A DNA stretch of 64,000 nucleotides from Elmis aenea (GCA_947652605.1 OX393583.1:12565222-12629221), one strand, 5' to 3'; numbered from the stretch's first letter, positions 21,617 to 32,569 are shown. Numbers and translations are program-made. Notes: generated by a model from the letters alone, not told the origin.

Positions 21617-22111
21617 TAGTGCAAATGTTACATTAAATACGTAATTGTGAATATATCTTTCAAAATAACCGATTCGTACGTGTTGTGCACTCCAGTGTTA
21701 AAAATTTCAAATAAAATTTGTTTACCCTTTTAAGTCTTTTTTTGAGTGACTTTTGCTGCCCTTGAAAGAGTTAAAGAAATAAATGCATGCATCTAATAAT
21801 ATGCGTTCACATTATTTGCTTACACAGGGGAAGCACCGAACTTAAAACAACAGCGTTCTTTCTGTATGTCATCTGAGACACCTAGTTAAAGCATTGCAAT
21901 GTATAAATTCGGTTTGCACGAACTTAAAATTCGAGACTTGAGATTGTCGAATTCGAGATCGAGATTTAACTTTCGAGAATTTTCGAGATCGAGATCGAGA
22001 ATGGATAAATCTCGTCTCGTCTCGTCTCGTGGCAACACTAGAAGTCGGGGAACACTAAACTCTGATATTTTTTTTCGCGGAACACTTACAAATACAACAA
22101 AAGCTTTAAAG

Positions 22112-22250
22112 CAGAGGTGGCCAAAATTTTTGAAATAGTGAGCGCAATGAAAAAGAAAAGGACAGCCCGAAAAAATAACTCCATTATTGAAAAGAGAAAA
22201 AACGGAATCGTGTCGCGGGCGCATTGTGGGCGCGGGATTGGCCAACCCTG
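22112..22250. mobile_element. 139-bp hAT MITE CAGAGGTGGCC
   Basis: The ends CAGAGGTGGCCAAAA and GGATTGGCCAACCCTG are flanked by a perfect 8-bp duplication CTTTAAAG (22104-22111, 22251-22258). GCGGGCGCATTGTGGGCGCG lies inside the right end. It is related to the MITE at 58912-59218 by its terminal GGTGGCCAA. Confidence 0.85.
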
Positions 22251-22442
22251 CTTTAAAGTGATACTTTTATAAAACAATCATATACCGATATTAATTAATA
22301 CAAATATATTTATTTAAAAATCATTTAAAATGAGCGTTGGTGATCTTTGGAGATTTCAGCAATATTGAGACGAATAAATGATTAAACTACTCGCCTCTCC
22401 TCTTCTAAATTTCCCAGTCTCTCGCGTTTCTTTGTTTAAATT

Positions 22443-22990
22443 TTAACCATCGTTGAAAATCCTTTTTCGCAGAGATATGACGTGAAAATAAGTACCTAAT
22501 AATGTGTTTAGAGCTTTTTTTGCTAGACCCTGGTATTCATCTTTAACCGAGATCCATAATTTTTCGGTAGTATTTTCAATGAACTTCAATTTTAATCCAC
22601 GATCTGATGAGAGCCATGTCAGTTCATCTTCGTTCAAAGTAAAACTGGAGAAGTCGGAACAATCAAACGGATTTCTTATCCAATCGAATTGTTCAGTGTT
22701 TAACAATGAAAAATATTTTTTCATTTTTTTTTATTGTTGTTAAATTTTCGATTGTTAAAGAAATAAATGCCTCGTTTGTATCCTGCACAGAGGGGAAAAT
22801 TTCTGTGTTGTTTCTCTCTTATGTGACTTTTCCATGGTAAAAGTTTTTTTTTCATTGCACATAATTTGTCAGTCGATGTAAGAATGTTTTCGTTGTTTTT
22901 GACATTTTTAACAGCAATTGTTTCAAAAATGTGCCAAGTGTTATACATTGTCGAATTCAGAAAAAAATGCTCTACAAATTGGCGTTAAAA
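22443..22990 (-). pseudogene. hAT transposase fragment (SCAND3/ZBED5/FAM200-like)
   Basis: The upstream piece (about 22948-22740) reads AVKNVKNNENILTSTDKLCA then KKKLLPWKSHI. The second piece (22724-22443) reads MKKYFSLLNTEQFDWIRNPF, then LNEDELTWLSSDRGLKLKF, then LWISVKDEYQGLAKKALNTL. The 'W(I/V)RNPF', 'DELxxLSSD' and 'LWISVKxEYxxLxKKAL' blocks are typical of the C-terminal region of DUF4371/SCAND3-like hAT-derived proteins. The two parts are in different frames, the dimerisation end is missing after LGTYF, and no termini for this copy were found. A relic, not a host gene. Confidence 0.7.
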
Positions 22991-24130
22991 TCAGATATAG
23001 CGTTCATAATAAAAACTTGACCTGATGGTGGTTTAAAAAAAAACGAAACGTCGAACAAAAAATATAATTGGGGATTCTGATTCCTTTCAAAAAATGATGA
23101 AAAAGTTTTAACAGAAATTAAATTCGACATCAAATGAAAAAGTTACGGGCAAAAAACAAAAATCCACTTTTTTACTTTTTTCCCTATATCCTATATCTCA
23201 AAAACTAGAAGAGCTAGATAAGTTCTGTTTGCTTCAAATTATTAAGCACCTGAATATACAACTTTGCCCTAATTGAAACTAAGTCGTAAATCTTACTGTT
23301 TACGAGATCCCTGTATGTATATCATTATATTGACTATAATATTTTATCTACGACTGCTATGATAAGAAGCTATTATGACATTCATTTGCGTTAGATAATG
23401 AAGCTTCTTACCGCACTGAGTGGGATAAGAAATCATTATACAACTCATTTTGATAGGACAATTTTTGACGAAAACTTTACAATTATTACAATTATTTATA
23501 CGCTCGTGATTATATTTACATGTTTTATCCCAAAATTTTCACCACGGAAAGAGAAATTACAAAAACTATAATATTTTTGACAGACAAATTGCCGGGTTGC
23601 TATGCTGTCAAATGCCAAACTGCCTGGTTGCTATGCGATTGAATACCAAACTACTCGATTGTAAATTAAAAAATTATGACGTTTAACAGAAAATAGGTAC
23701 TTCATCTTACAAAATAATATATATTTTTTTAATTTTGGGCAGACGTAGATAAAAAGTTGTATGTAATACGTTTGATAAAGGCTTCAAACATACTCGTGCT
23801 TTTACCCGACTCGGGCTAACGCCCTCGTCGGGCAAACCACGCACTCGTTTGTTTAATGATGCCTTTATCCCACTGATTAAATAAATAACTATTAATATTA
23901 TGTGCAGTAACAGTCTTTGGTGAAACTCTGTTATTATTATGATATTTGTACAACAAAATATAATTATTTGATATGTAGAAAAAAACTTAATTTTCCTAGA
24001 ACCCTAATAAGAAGGCATTTTAAGTTTTCAGGGCCCCTTGGGGGCCCTACGCAGCCGCTTAGTTCGCGTACCGCTTAATCCGCCACTGGTCAAAATGACT
24101 GGTCCGGCAGTTCTAGTGTTAATATTGAAG
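22991..24130. repeat. remnants: CAGGGATCTCG repeat end, GTGGGATAA MITE, hAT end
   Basis: 23040-23317 ends in TACGAGATCCCTGTA and matches the inner style of CAGGGTG elements. About 23418-23873 is bounded by GTGGGATAAGAAATCATTA and TAATGATGCCTTTATCCCAC, an imperfect TIR pair; CCCGACTCGGGC and GCCCTCGTCGGGC hairpin motifs lie near its right end. 24010-24095 is a lone hAT right terminus (GCTTAATCCGCCACTG). No gene seen. Confidence 0.5.
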
Positions 24131-25074
24131 TTAAAACTCCCTGTACAATCCGTAGATTTAATACGATTACTGCAATAGATATCAAACACATCACTTAATT
24201 AACGAGTAAGGTACGCAGGTATCATATTTATTGGCTGAGCAAAAAGGAACTGACGACATGCTTTCATAATATAATTACCCAGTGAGCATATTCTGAGCAG
24301 AGCACAGGACAAAAACCGACCGCCGGTGAAACACGATACCACTAATTTTTACCATGGCAGATACGCAATCAGACCCAACGAGATTTGACAAGTGCACAGC
24401 TGCAAAACGACCCTCGAATCGCGCTTGGCATGGACAAGAAGAAAAAAAATACGATCGCTTTTATTTGGTGCCACTTGCCAGCCCAATTTCTGTTCTCAAA
24501 GCTTGTTCTCATTATTTCAAAGCGAGGCATATTGTCAAATTATTTTTAATTATTCATCAAGTTAGACAAGGCACGCTGATTTGAAAAGGGACTATCTGGC
24601 AGAACAATCTAGATTTAAAAGATAACAACAGCCACCGAACAACTAACATGCTTTTAAGTCGTACAAAATACCCAACAATATAATTATTTCAAACAGAACG
24701 TTTCCGACTTATTAGAACAAGTTGGAGGAATTTAAGGGAACCCTGGCTAGAACGGACACTTTAATATAATAATAGTTGTAATTTATTACTTTAAGGTTTA
24801 AGGTAGGAAAAATCTGAAAATTTGTATTTGTATTCTCTGTTTATTCGTTTTTTAAAATTTAATTACAAATTTAAAAATAATCCTAAACTATAAAGTGTAA
24901 ATTGAGAAAGAACAAAAATGGCCCCTGGGTTGGGGCAGAATGGAACCTTCTTTGCAAAACTGTTTAATTTGTTAAAAAGAGCCAAAGTTATTATTAAAAG
25001 AAATCCTATATAATCCCATTGCCGCTATGAGAAATTTTGAGGGTTCGTGAAGCTTGGCCATACCCTGTTATATG
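24131..25074. other. repeat-poor stretch with a doubtful small ORF
   Basis: No repeat ends were recognised. A 76-codon + frame starts at ATG 24354 in a reasonable start context (TACCATGG) and reads MADTQSDPTRFDKCTAAKR onward to 24584. It has no recognisable domain, no splice context was established, and frames of this length are common by chance here. Probably host intergenic or intronic DNA. Confidence 0.3.
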
Positions 25075-25076
25075 TA

Positions 25077-26166
25077 GGGGAAGATGGTATATACTGGTAC
25101 ATGGTATATAGTGGGACAACAGAGATTTTGGCCCGTACTTGAAGTTTGTTTACATCAAAATAGCGGTTAAGCAGTCCCATTATATCCTGTCTACAGTATG
25201 TGTCGTAAACAATGTCATAGTGACTTGCACATGTGAGGCATGTTTGGTAACTGCGCATTGTTTTTTTGTGGTTATTCAGTTTATGCGCTAAAACTTTTTT
25301 ATTTATTTAACAACAATTAGAAAATTTGGCGTAGGTGTACCTTACAGTATATTAAATGTATGTACAATGTTAAAACTTAAAATAATCATACAAGTTTTTC
25401 ATTAAATCGTTGCTTTTAAAAATTGATCACATGGTGCATTGTGGGACAATGATGATAATCAGGTAAATTTTCTGAAAAAGACTTCCGACTTTAGATTTTC
25501 TTTCTCTAAAAACAGAGATAAAGACTGTGTTGAAAAAGAAAATATTCTGTGTAGGTTCAGGGCCGGCGCCAGGTTATTTAGCGCCCTAGGCAAAACTTAT
25601 TATAACGCCCCCTTTCACACAAATTTTCACAGAAATTAATATTTGTGACAGTACGATAATCGATAAACAATAAAATTTTATGGTGATTACACATTTTTGC
25701 GCCCCCCCCCCTATGGATAGCGCCCTAGGCGACCGCCTAGTTCGCCTTAATGGTAGCGCCGGCCCTGTGTAGGTTAAGCGCACCGACTACGTTTGGGGGC
25801 ACTGAAAAAACAAAGAAACATTTTCAATTTTAGTTTGATTTTTCAAAGTACAATGTCTAAATGCCCATGAAAAGTGAAAGTTTTTAAAATAAAAAATTAA
25901 AATTAAGCTTTTTTTTAATTACTTATGCTTTATTTCATATATTTTTTTTGCTGTCCCACAATGTACCACGGGGTGGTTTATATGGGGACAAGTGGTGTAT
26001 AGTCCCTCTATTTGTGTACCTTTATTTTTTTTTTATATTTTTTTGTATATGCAATGATAAACTAAAGCAATATGAATATATCATGTCAATTTGAGGTATG
26101 CAAATTAAGCCGTTCAAAAGTTACGCAAAATTTAAAAAAAGTGTCCCAGTATATACCACCTTCCCT
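25077..26166. mobile_element. TA-GGGGAAGATGGTATATACTGG element
   Basis: The left end GGGGAAGATGGTATATACTG and the right end CCAGTATATACCACCTTCCC are inverted, with TA flanks (25075-25076, 26167-26168). The internal motifs GTGGGACAA, TTGTGGGACAATG and CCCACAATGTACC recur near both ends. 1090 bp without a recognisable transposase. A hAT MITE (25558-25767) is inserted in the middle. The family is not assigned; the TA duplication points to a Tc1/mariner-type mover. Confidence 0.72.
25558..25767. mobile_element. 210-bp hAT MITE CAGGGCCGGCGCC
   Basis: TIRs CAGGGCCGGCGCCAGGTT and GGTAGCGCCGGCCCTG are flanked by a perfect 8-bp duplication TGTAGGTT (25550-25557, 25768-25775). GCGCCCTAGGC repeats lie inside each end and a C9 run near the right end. 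GC-rich ends around an AT-rich core; non-coding. Confidence 0.9.
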
Positions 26167-26227
26167 TATAGAGGTACCCTAATTGAAACTATTTACAAAA
26201 CGACGGATATGTGTGAAATGTCTCTAA

Positions 26228-26746
26228 AGCCTCGTTCACATGGCGACACTAGCGTCTGTGACAGTGGATGCCGTGGCATCAAATGTTTTATAGTGGCGTC
26301 GCGTCGTCTGAACAGCCTGATGTCGCGATGCCACGATGTCATGACACTCACATCAACTACCAACTTTTGATAATAAAAATGCGGTACTTGACCATACTTT
26401 TATATTTTCACAGCGCGTATTTATCATAATAGACAAATAATATGCATTTGTTTGTCGTCTATTTTCAATTTATCATGTCCTCAATAGACGTTCTAACGAT
26501 TTTAGAGCATTATCAACGATATCCTTGTTCATGGGACAAATCTATTCCCGAATATAGCGACTTCAAAATAATTAGTTGCTCTACAACTTTCGTTGCTGCA
26601 GTTACAAGTGCGGCCATTTTTATTTTTATGTCGCGACACTCAAATATATCATTTTACTGGTGAACACCCAGTACCGTGACACCGAACGTCAAGCGATGTC
26701 ATGACATTAATTGTCACGACGCTAGTGTCACCATGTGAACGAGACT
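26228..26746 (+). mobile_element. PIF/Harbinger MITE with a captured MADF start
   Basis: The ends AGCCTCGTTCACATGGCGAC and (inverted) GTCACCATGTGAACGAGACT are flanked by a 3-bp TAA duplication (26225-26227, 26747-26749), the preferred PIF/Harbinger target. The arms extend through GACACTAGCGTC, with further ATGTCATGACA palindromes inside. The 519-bp body retains the first codons of the MADF accessory gene, so it derives from a full Harbinger by internal deletion. Confidence 0.8.
26475..26564 (+). pseudogene. MADF (Myb/SANT-like) domain, N-terminal fragment
   Basis: ATG 26475 opens MSSIDVLTILEHYQRYPCSW, then DKSIPEYSD. The pattern L..(hydrophobic)...Y.(C)LWD....YSD is the start of a MADF domain, the DNA-binding partner encoded beside the nuclease in PIF/Harbinger transposons. 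About 30 residues remain; the frame then runs into the deleted, unrelated body. It cannot make a folded domain. Confidence 0.65.
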
Positions 26747-26990
26747 TAACACAGTGGCGGATCTCGATTTTGTGCGGCCCCAGGCACAACCTGATCTGGA
26801 GGCCCCCTATTAAAATGGTTCACTAAAATGAACAATGCAGAAAAATCATAACGTTTTTTATTTTTAGAACGGAATACGGAAACAAAAAAAAATATTCTTA
26901 GGTACCAGAAAAAAAATCACATTCACATTTAAAAGAAAAAATCCCATCTCAGGTAAAAAAAATTACAGTAAAATTCTGCATCATACAGTA

Positions 26991-27630
26991 CAGGTGGTCC
27001 AAATTCGATGGGACTACAATGGGTATCTCGCTTAATAGTCAAGATAGAGAAACGGTTAAATTACTAAAAATGTGCAGTTTTTTTTAGAACAAACTCAGAA
27101 CAGTTTTCAAAAATAATCTATAATTTCCTGTTTTTGAATTATTAATGAAAAACTGTTTTTTTTTTGTTATATTTATAATGTGTCATCTCTCCCTTATTGT
27201 TTCAAATATCGAAAAAGTTTATAAAGATTGTTTTTAGATATTTTTATGTAGATTTTGATAGTAGGTACTAAAAAAAAAATTTACGCTCGCCGTTAAAAAG
27301 GTATGACACAAACTCACCTTTTTTTAAATGGAAACGATAGTTGGCTATGACCTATTTAAATTCCTTATTTTTCCCTTTCCAAAAATACCTATTAGGGTTG
27401 ATGTATTTATTTTCAATAATACGCAAGTTACAAAGGTTTTAAATTTTTTAAAGATGAGAAACAAAAAGCAGGTTGTGAAAACAAAGGAAAATCGGAAAAG
27501 ATAGAATATATTTGACAACAATTCTGAGTTTGTCCCAAAAAACTGCACATTTTTGGTACATTAATCGTTTCTCTATCTTGACTATTAAGCGAGATGCCCA
27601 TGTAATCCCATCGAGTTTGGACCACCCTGT
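26991..27630. mobile_element. TACAGGGTGGTCC palindromic element, complete copy
   Basis: The ends CAGGTGGTCCAAATTCGATG and TCGAGTTTGGACCACCCTG are flanked by TA. The arms of about 300 bp contain the inverted blocks GAGATACCC/GGGTATCTCG, CAAGATAGAGAAACGGTTAA, TCAGAATTG/AACAGTT and GCGAGCGTAA. The centre near 27400-27430 retains the AATACGCAAGTTAC block shared with the copies at 2460 and 28691. Non-coding. Confidence 0.82.
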
Positions 27631-27743
27631 ACAGTACATCGGCTTGCAGTGCACTGTAATCAGATGCAAGCAGGGTTGTAAGTTTTGGCGATTTGGAACC
27701 AAACTGGCTATCATTTTTGTTTAATTTAACCCCTTAAGGCTCA

Positions 27744-27810
27744 TGACCGTGTCTGACACGGTCAAGTAAGACAGTCGTTTTTGCTCATGCCCGTGTCTGA
27801 CACGGGCATG
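27744..27810. repeat. two related GTGTCTGACAC palindromes
   Basis: TGACCGTGTCTGACACGGTCA (27744-27764) and a 25-bp palindrome at 27786-27810 centred on CCGTGTCTGACACGG are both odd-length perfect inverted repeats about 20 bp apart. A TTAACCCCTTAAGG stretch (27726-27739) precedes them. That recalls a piggyBac end (TTAA plus CCC), but no second end was found. Confidence 0.7.
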
Positions 27811-28066
27811 TTTGTTCGTGCAAAATAAAACTTTTAACATGTTTTTTTTTTAAATTGGCATCAATGGCTATTACACAATACCCACTATGAAAATAGGTTT
27901 TAGAAGATATTACAATTTGCCTACAATTATTATTTTATAATTCTCATATTAACACAATAAAAATTTAATTTTTGTTTTTGAGGATGACGAACCCAACGAT
28001 TCTGAGGCCCCCTTTTCGGAGGCCCGAGGCGCGCGCCTCATGCGCCTGTGCGGTAATCCGCCACTG

Positions 28067-28690
28067 ACTTAACAGTAAGCACAACAAACTACTCATGCAA
28101 AATATTAGCAACCGTCATTGTTTTGTTTCATTGTAGGTTTTACAATGAATCATAACTTTAGCAAAAACGCAGAATTGTTTTTAGATATAAGTATTGTTTA
28201 TGATTGCGCTAGTGTTTTTTTTTTTAAACCGCGCCCACGATATCTGCAGTAGCAATTTGAATAAGTTAACATCGTTTTGTTGAGCAACAATGATTGCAAA
28301 CCGTTAAGGTATTGTGCAAATATTTAAAAAAAAAAACTCGCTCACTTGCGAGATGAAAGAATAAACATGGTAATTAGTATCGGAAGACGTATTAACCTTG
28401 TATCGAATAAAAAAAGGTGCATAAAGGAAATATTATAAGCAGAATAAAAAGCTTTTAATAGGAATGGCAATCAAGGGCGGATCTAGCCCTCCATCTTAGG
28501 GGGGGTAATTAAAACTTTCAGTGGGCCCTTGCTAATTGGCCTCCGCTATTTTTTTTCTCTCAACTTTAATCAGCAATTGTTTCGCTTCGCCCCTTAATAA
28601 TTGTAATTATCAATTTTTCAAATGAAAAACAGGCCAATAGCTAAAAGTATACGGAAAGTTTAGAATAAATATGACTATTTTTGTAATATA
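28067..28690. other. gene-free stretch with a lone hAT-like end
   Basis: About 28473-28500 reads CAAGGGCGGATCTAGCCCTC, similar to a hAT left terminus, without a partner. The remaining sequence is AT-rich with no supported feature. Confidence 0.35.
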
Positions 28691-29217
28691 CAGGGAGGTC
28701 CAAATGCGACAGTATTACATAGGTATCTCGCTTATTAAATAGTCAAGATAGAGAAACGGTGAAATTACCAAAAATGTGCAGGTTTTTGGGACAAACTCAG
28801 AACAGTTCTCAAATATATTCTATCAATTCCGGTTTTTCTCATTTTTGTTTGTTTGTTTGTTTTGTTTTGTTTTTACAGCGTACTTTTTGTTTCTCATCTT
28901 TAAAAATATTAAAAAACTTTGTAACTTGCGTATTATTGAAAATAAATACATCAATCCTTATATACAGTGAGCTCGCGTTATAAGCAACTAACGGCGGCCA
29001 ATTCCGATCTAAAAGTTGCTTATAACGTGAAAGTTGCTTATATGATAGAAATAGAAACGATTCGATTTTTAACATAAATAAATCTTGTTTTTAGTTACAA
29101 AACTAAAAATAAAAGTTTACACCATAACAACGCGATCGTTGTCGCGTTGCCATGGTGATCTGTACGTACCTATGTCAAACGAAATACGCGCGTGCCACGT
29201 ACCTTTAGTCGTGATCT

Positions 29218-29499
29218 ATGTACTTGTACATCTCTCAAATAAAAAAATATGATGTGATTTCATGGCAAGTATACAGAGCGGATGAAACGGCCTTATTTTA
29301 CGAGTGGTTACCGGACAAAACTCTTGTTCATACACGTAAAAAAATATTCCCGGGAGAAAAATATCTAAGCAACGAGTTAGGTACTATTATACCGTGTGCT
29401 AATTCCACCGACAATCATAAATTGAACTTATGAACTTTGGTAAATTATATAAAGCCAAAAATTTTTAGTAGTTTAACCTACGAGTTTATTATATTATTA
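29218..29499 (+). pseudogene. pogo/Tigger transposase fragment (DDE_1 core)
   Basis: The frame contains VYRADETALFYEWLPDKTLV (about 29275-29330), with the first catalytic Asp in ADET, then GEKYLSNELGTIIPCANSTD and, past a stop, TLVNYIKPKIFSSLT. This matches the 'N.DETGLF...P..T' start of the DDE_1 core in pogo/Tigger/jerky proteins and the 'C.N..G..K' strand after it. The N-terminal CENPB-type DNA-binding region is absent. The sequence is broken by the MITE at 29502. The second Asp and third acidic residue were not recognised downstream. Confidence 0.8.
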
Positions 29500-29501
29500 T
29501 A

Positions 29502-30337
29502 CAGCGTCATTCAAAAAGTCTGCAACAAATTGAAAAAATTTTTATTATTGATTTCTCAGAAAATTTTATTCTTGATAAAAGTTGGTGCATGGTCTAAAAC
29601 TAATTTTAGGATGAAAAAAGTTCAATAAAAAATCATAGAACGCTAGATTTTAGCGACTTTTTGAAATATTCGCAAGAATAAAGTGCTCTTATTTTAAGAG
29701 AAACAAAAAAACGATTTAAAAAAATATTTAGAATCTAAAAATAAGCCTAAATTTAAATTTAGATCGTCACATTCTAATTTTTATTTTTTAATAAACTTAA
29801 ACATTTAAAAAGTGTAACAAATAGAGCCCTTTTTTATTATCAATTTGTCAGAAAATTTTATTTTTGTTAAAGTTGGTACATACATGGCGCACAACTAATT
29901 TTAAGATGAAAAAAAGTTAATTAAAAAGTCAGGATATTTTTCATTTGTTGCAGAAATTAGAATTTAACCCTCAGAATTTAAACCTAGTTCGGTTTTTAGA
30001 TTCTTAATAACTTTTTTCGATAAAAATAAAATTTTCCATTTGTTGCAGACTTTTTGAATGTTAAAATTTCTTAAAAAATAAAAATTGAAATTTGACCGTC
30101 AAAATTTAAATCTAGCCTTATTTTGGGATTTTCAAAAACTCTGTCCATAATTTTTTTTGTATCTCTTAAAATATTTCAAAAATCACTAATATCTAGTGTC
30201 ATATAATTTTTTATTGAACTTTTTTCATCTTAAAATTAGTTTTAGACCATGCACCAACTTTTATCAAGAATACAATTTTCTGAGAAAAAAATAATTAAAA
30301 ACTTTTCCATTCGTTGCAGACTTTTTGAATGACGCTG
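29502..30337. mobile_element. CAGCGTCATTCAAAAAGTC MITE nested in the pogo element
   Basis: The ends CAGCGTCATTCAAAAAGTCT and AGACTTTTTGAATGACGCTG are flanked by TA (29500-29501, 30338-30339). Inverted homologous blocks (GTTGCAGACTTTTTGAAT, TTGGTGCATGGTC, TTTTAGGATG) extend inward. A third copy of the end motif lies internally near 30040-30060. 836 bp, non-coding, TA target. Confidence 0.85.
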
Positions 30338-31413
30338 TATATTAATAATCTCCTAAAAATAAAATGATTGTTAAAAAATCTATTGTTAATCTAGATGTCA
30401 CAAGGTATTTTACTGCCCTTTTAAATAACCTGAATGTTAAAAAAAAACTGAAAGTGCTATATCACACAAAATTTTCGTAAAAATGTAAATATTTTGAAAA
30501 CTGTTGACTTTAGACCCATATAACCTTTTACATTTATTAAAATAAATTTTAAGACAAATTCAAAAATGCAAAAATATACAGGGTGTTCTATTTCAAATTT
30601 CAAAGTTTGAGTCCGTTTCCGGTTGAACCGGAAGTCGCCTTGCAACCTTAATATTTCCATCGAATCCGAAAAATACCATAACGCTCAGATACAAAATTTC
30701 ATTGTTATATCTGCAATAGTATTTTAGATATTTGTATTTTTAACTGTCACACTGACAGTTGCTTATATCGTGTACTTTGATACGATAGTTGCTTATATCG
30801 AGTGTTGCTTATAACGCGAGTTGCTTATATCGTGGGTTGCTTATAACGCGAGCTCACTGTATCAGGACAGCGAAAAAAAAAGGAATTTAAATAGGTCATA
30901 GCCAACTATAGCTTCCATTTAAAAGAGGTAAGTTTTTGTCATAACTTTTTAGCGGCGAGCGTAAAAATTTTTTTTTTAGTAAGTACTATCAAACTACATA
31001 AAAATATCTAAAAATAATTTTCATCAATTTTTGATATTTAAAACAATAAGGGAGATATGACACATTATAAATATAACAAAAAAAAACGGTTTTTCTTTAA
31101 TAACTCGAAAACCGGAAATGATAGGATATTTTTGAAAACGGTTCTTAGTTTATCCTAAAAAAAACTACACATTTTTGGTAATTTAACTGTTTTTCTATCT
31201 TGACTATTATGCGAGATACCCATGTAACCCTCTCGAATTTGGACCACCCTGTACAGTTTTAATTTAGTAGTAAGTTAGCTTTATTTTAGCAATTGCTATT
31301 ACATTGTAACATAATTTAATAATAGTAAATATAATAAAAATAAAAATAAAAATAGAATGAAATTAAATAAAAATCTAAAAATCTTCTAAATTCTAAGTAT
31401 CTAAGATAACAGT

Positions 31414-31925
31414 TTAATAGCGTTCTAATACGTACTCCTTAATTGATTTAATACCCTTCTAATAATTATTACATATTTTGATTTGATGCGGCATATTATT
31501 AAATATTTTAAAACCTTGATAAAATAATGAACGAGCAGTTTGACTTTTAGTACATTTCTCTATAACGAAATTAAGCCTATTTCTAGTTTTATAACTGTGT
31601 ATCTCATGGACTAATTTTACATTTTCATACAGATATTTTGGTGTTTTTTGTAGTTTAATTTTTAAAACTAGCTCTTATGTTCTAAATATTATTCTCTGAT
31701 TAATACTCATAAATTGAAGTGTATTTAACATAACCTTAATAGGGGAAAGAATTGAACACTTTAAAATAGTGCGCATGGCGCGATTTTGCAATTTCTGTAA
31801 TTGTTGAAGTTCATTTTTATTTAAATTAATAAGTAATGAAGCGCAAAACTCAAAATGAGGAGCTATTATTGTTTTATACAGTAAAACTCTAGTGTACATA
31901 CTCATGTGTTTAGGCAATAATACAT
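31414..31925 (-). pseudogene. Jockey-superfamily/CR1-like LINE reverse transcriptase C-terminus
   Basis: On the - strand: MYTRVLLYKTIIAPHFEFCA, then LQQLQKLQNRAMRTILKCSI, then MLNTLQFMSINQRI. This is the thumb/connection region after the RT palm in Jockey/CR1-like LINEs. After one stop the frame continues KIKLQKTPKYLYENVKLVHE, SYKTRNRLNFVIEKC and SLFYQGFKIFNNMP to TAA near 31414-31416. An ATAAAAATAAAA-rich tract (about 31325-31370) follows on the 3' side, probably the element tail. 5'-truncated and interrupted, so inactive. Confidence 0.82.
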
Positions 31926-32569
31926 TGAACTAAAACTAATTCTATTGAAACAAAAAGTACTTTATTTAATTATAAGCGATAGTACCTAAATACACGATCC
32001 GGCTTTTTTAAAATTATATAATTAAATTAAGTTTTCTACATTTGGCTCCAAATGTATTTATTATATTTATGTAGATATCTATATCTTTATGAATGTGAAA
32101 TAAAGACAATCCCGTAAAACGTTGTTGTGTCATATTAGATCGTAACCACCCTTTTAACTTTTTTAAAGCAAGACCTTACAAACCAAGCTTCTTGCAAATA
32201 GGCACTGTTACAACCTACCCGTGTTACTTTCATCCCCGGTGTCCCCTACATCACTGGTCAAAATCGCGAACTCGAAAGTTCGCAATATTATCTTCGTGGC
32301 GAAAGCAATTCAGATATTAAGCGCTTCAGAGATCACTAATTTGAAGTGGAAGCAAAAGTAGATTCCTCCAAAAGCAACGGTGCAAATGAAACCTTCCTCG
32401 TACCGTAATATCGATTGTCAGATGTAAACGCATCTGCTCGAAAGAACTCATTTTCAAAAACCTCTAGCGTTTATTCTCACACAGCCAAAACAAAAAACCG
32501 AGTAACGGTAGCGAGCTTTTCATTTGCAGTTGAAAAAAAAATCAGAAATTATGAAAATTAAGTCGAGAA
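31926..32569. other. host-like stretch with a solo repeat end
   Basis: About 32204-32252 is a solo right end of the GGGGAGACCGGGG family (GTTACAACCTACCC, then ATCCCCGGTGTCCCCTA). After it the sequence to about 32570 is GC-richer and repeat-free. No gene can be assigned. Confidence 0.45.

Larger units (their letters stand above)
20816..22040 (-). mobile_element. hAT element TAGTGTTGCC with GAGACGAGAC / GAGATCGAGAT arrays
   Basis: TIRs TAGTGTTGCC and GGCAACACTA are flanked by a perfect 8-bp duplication GAAGTCGG (20808-20815, 22041-22048). Both ends carry dense CTCGTCTCGTCTCG and CGAGATCGAGAT units (20828-20940, 21928-22030). The body holds the C-terminal part of a hAT transposase on the - strand, itself split by a Helitron. 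Confidence 0.9.
26752..28066. mobile_element. hAT element CAGTGGCGGATCTCG
   Basis: TIRs CAGTGGCGGATC and GGTAATCCGCCACTG are flanked by a perfect 8-bp duplication ACTTAACA (26744-26751, 28067-28074). GGCCCC... blocks lie inside both ends. The left flank overlaps the right edge of the Harbinger MITE, so the hAT landed on its border. The interior holds a TACAGGTGGTCC palindrome (26991-27630) and two GTGTCTGACAC palindromes. No transposase recognised. Confidence 0.88.
28965..30859 (+). mobile_element. pogo-type transposon with GTTGCTTATAACG subterminal repeats
   Basis: TIRs CAGTGAGCTCGCGTTATAAG and CTTATAACGCGAGCTCACTG are flanked by TA (28963-28964, 30860-30861). GTTGCTTATA(A/T)CG repeats occur twice or more at the left end and five times within about 110 bp at the right end. 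The + strand holds a fragment of a pogo/Tigger transposase, and the MITE 29502-30337 is inserted in it. 1895 bp. Confidence 0.88.
28691..31253. mobile_element. TACAGGGTGGTCC palindromic element, split by a pogo insertion
   Basis: The left arm 28691-28962 starts CAGGGAGGTCCAAATGCG; the right arm 30862-31253 ends TCGAATTTGGACCACCCTG-TA. Both share the family blocks (GTATCTCGCTTA, AGATAGAGAAACGG, GCGAGCGTAA, AGGTCATAGCCAACTAT). The pogo element 28965-30859 sits at the middle, where the uninterrupted copy has its axis. Confidence 0.8.
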
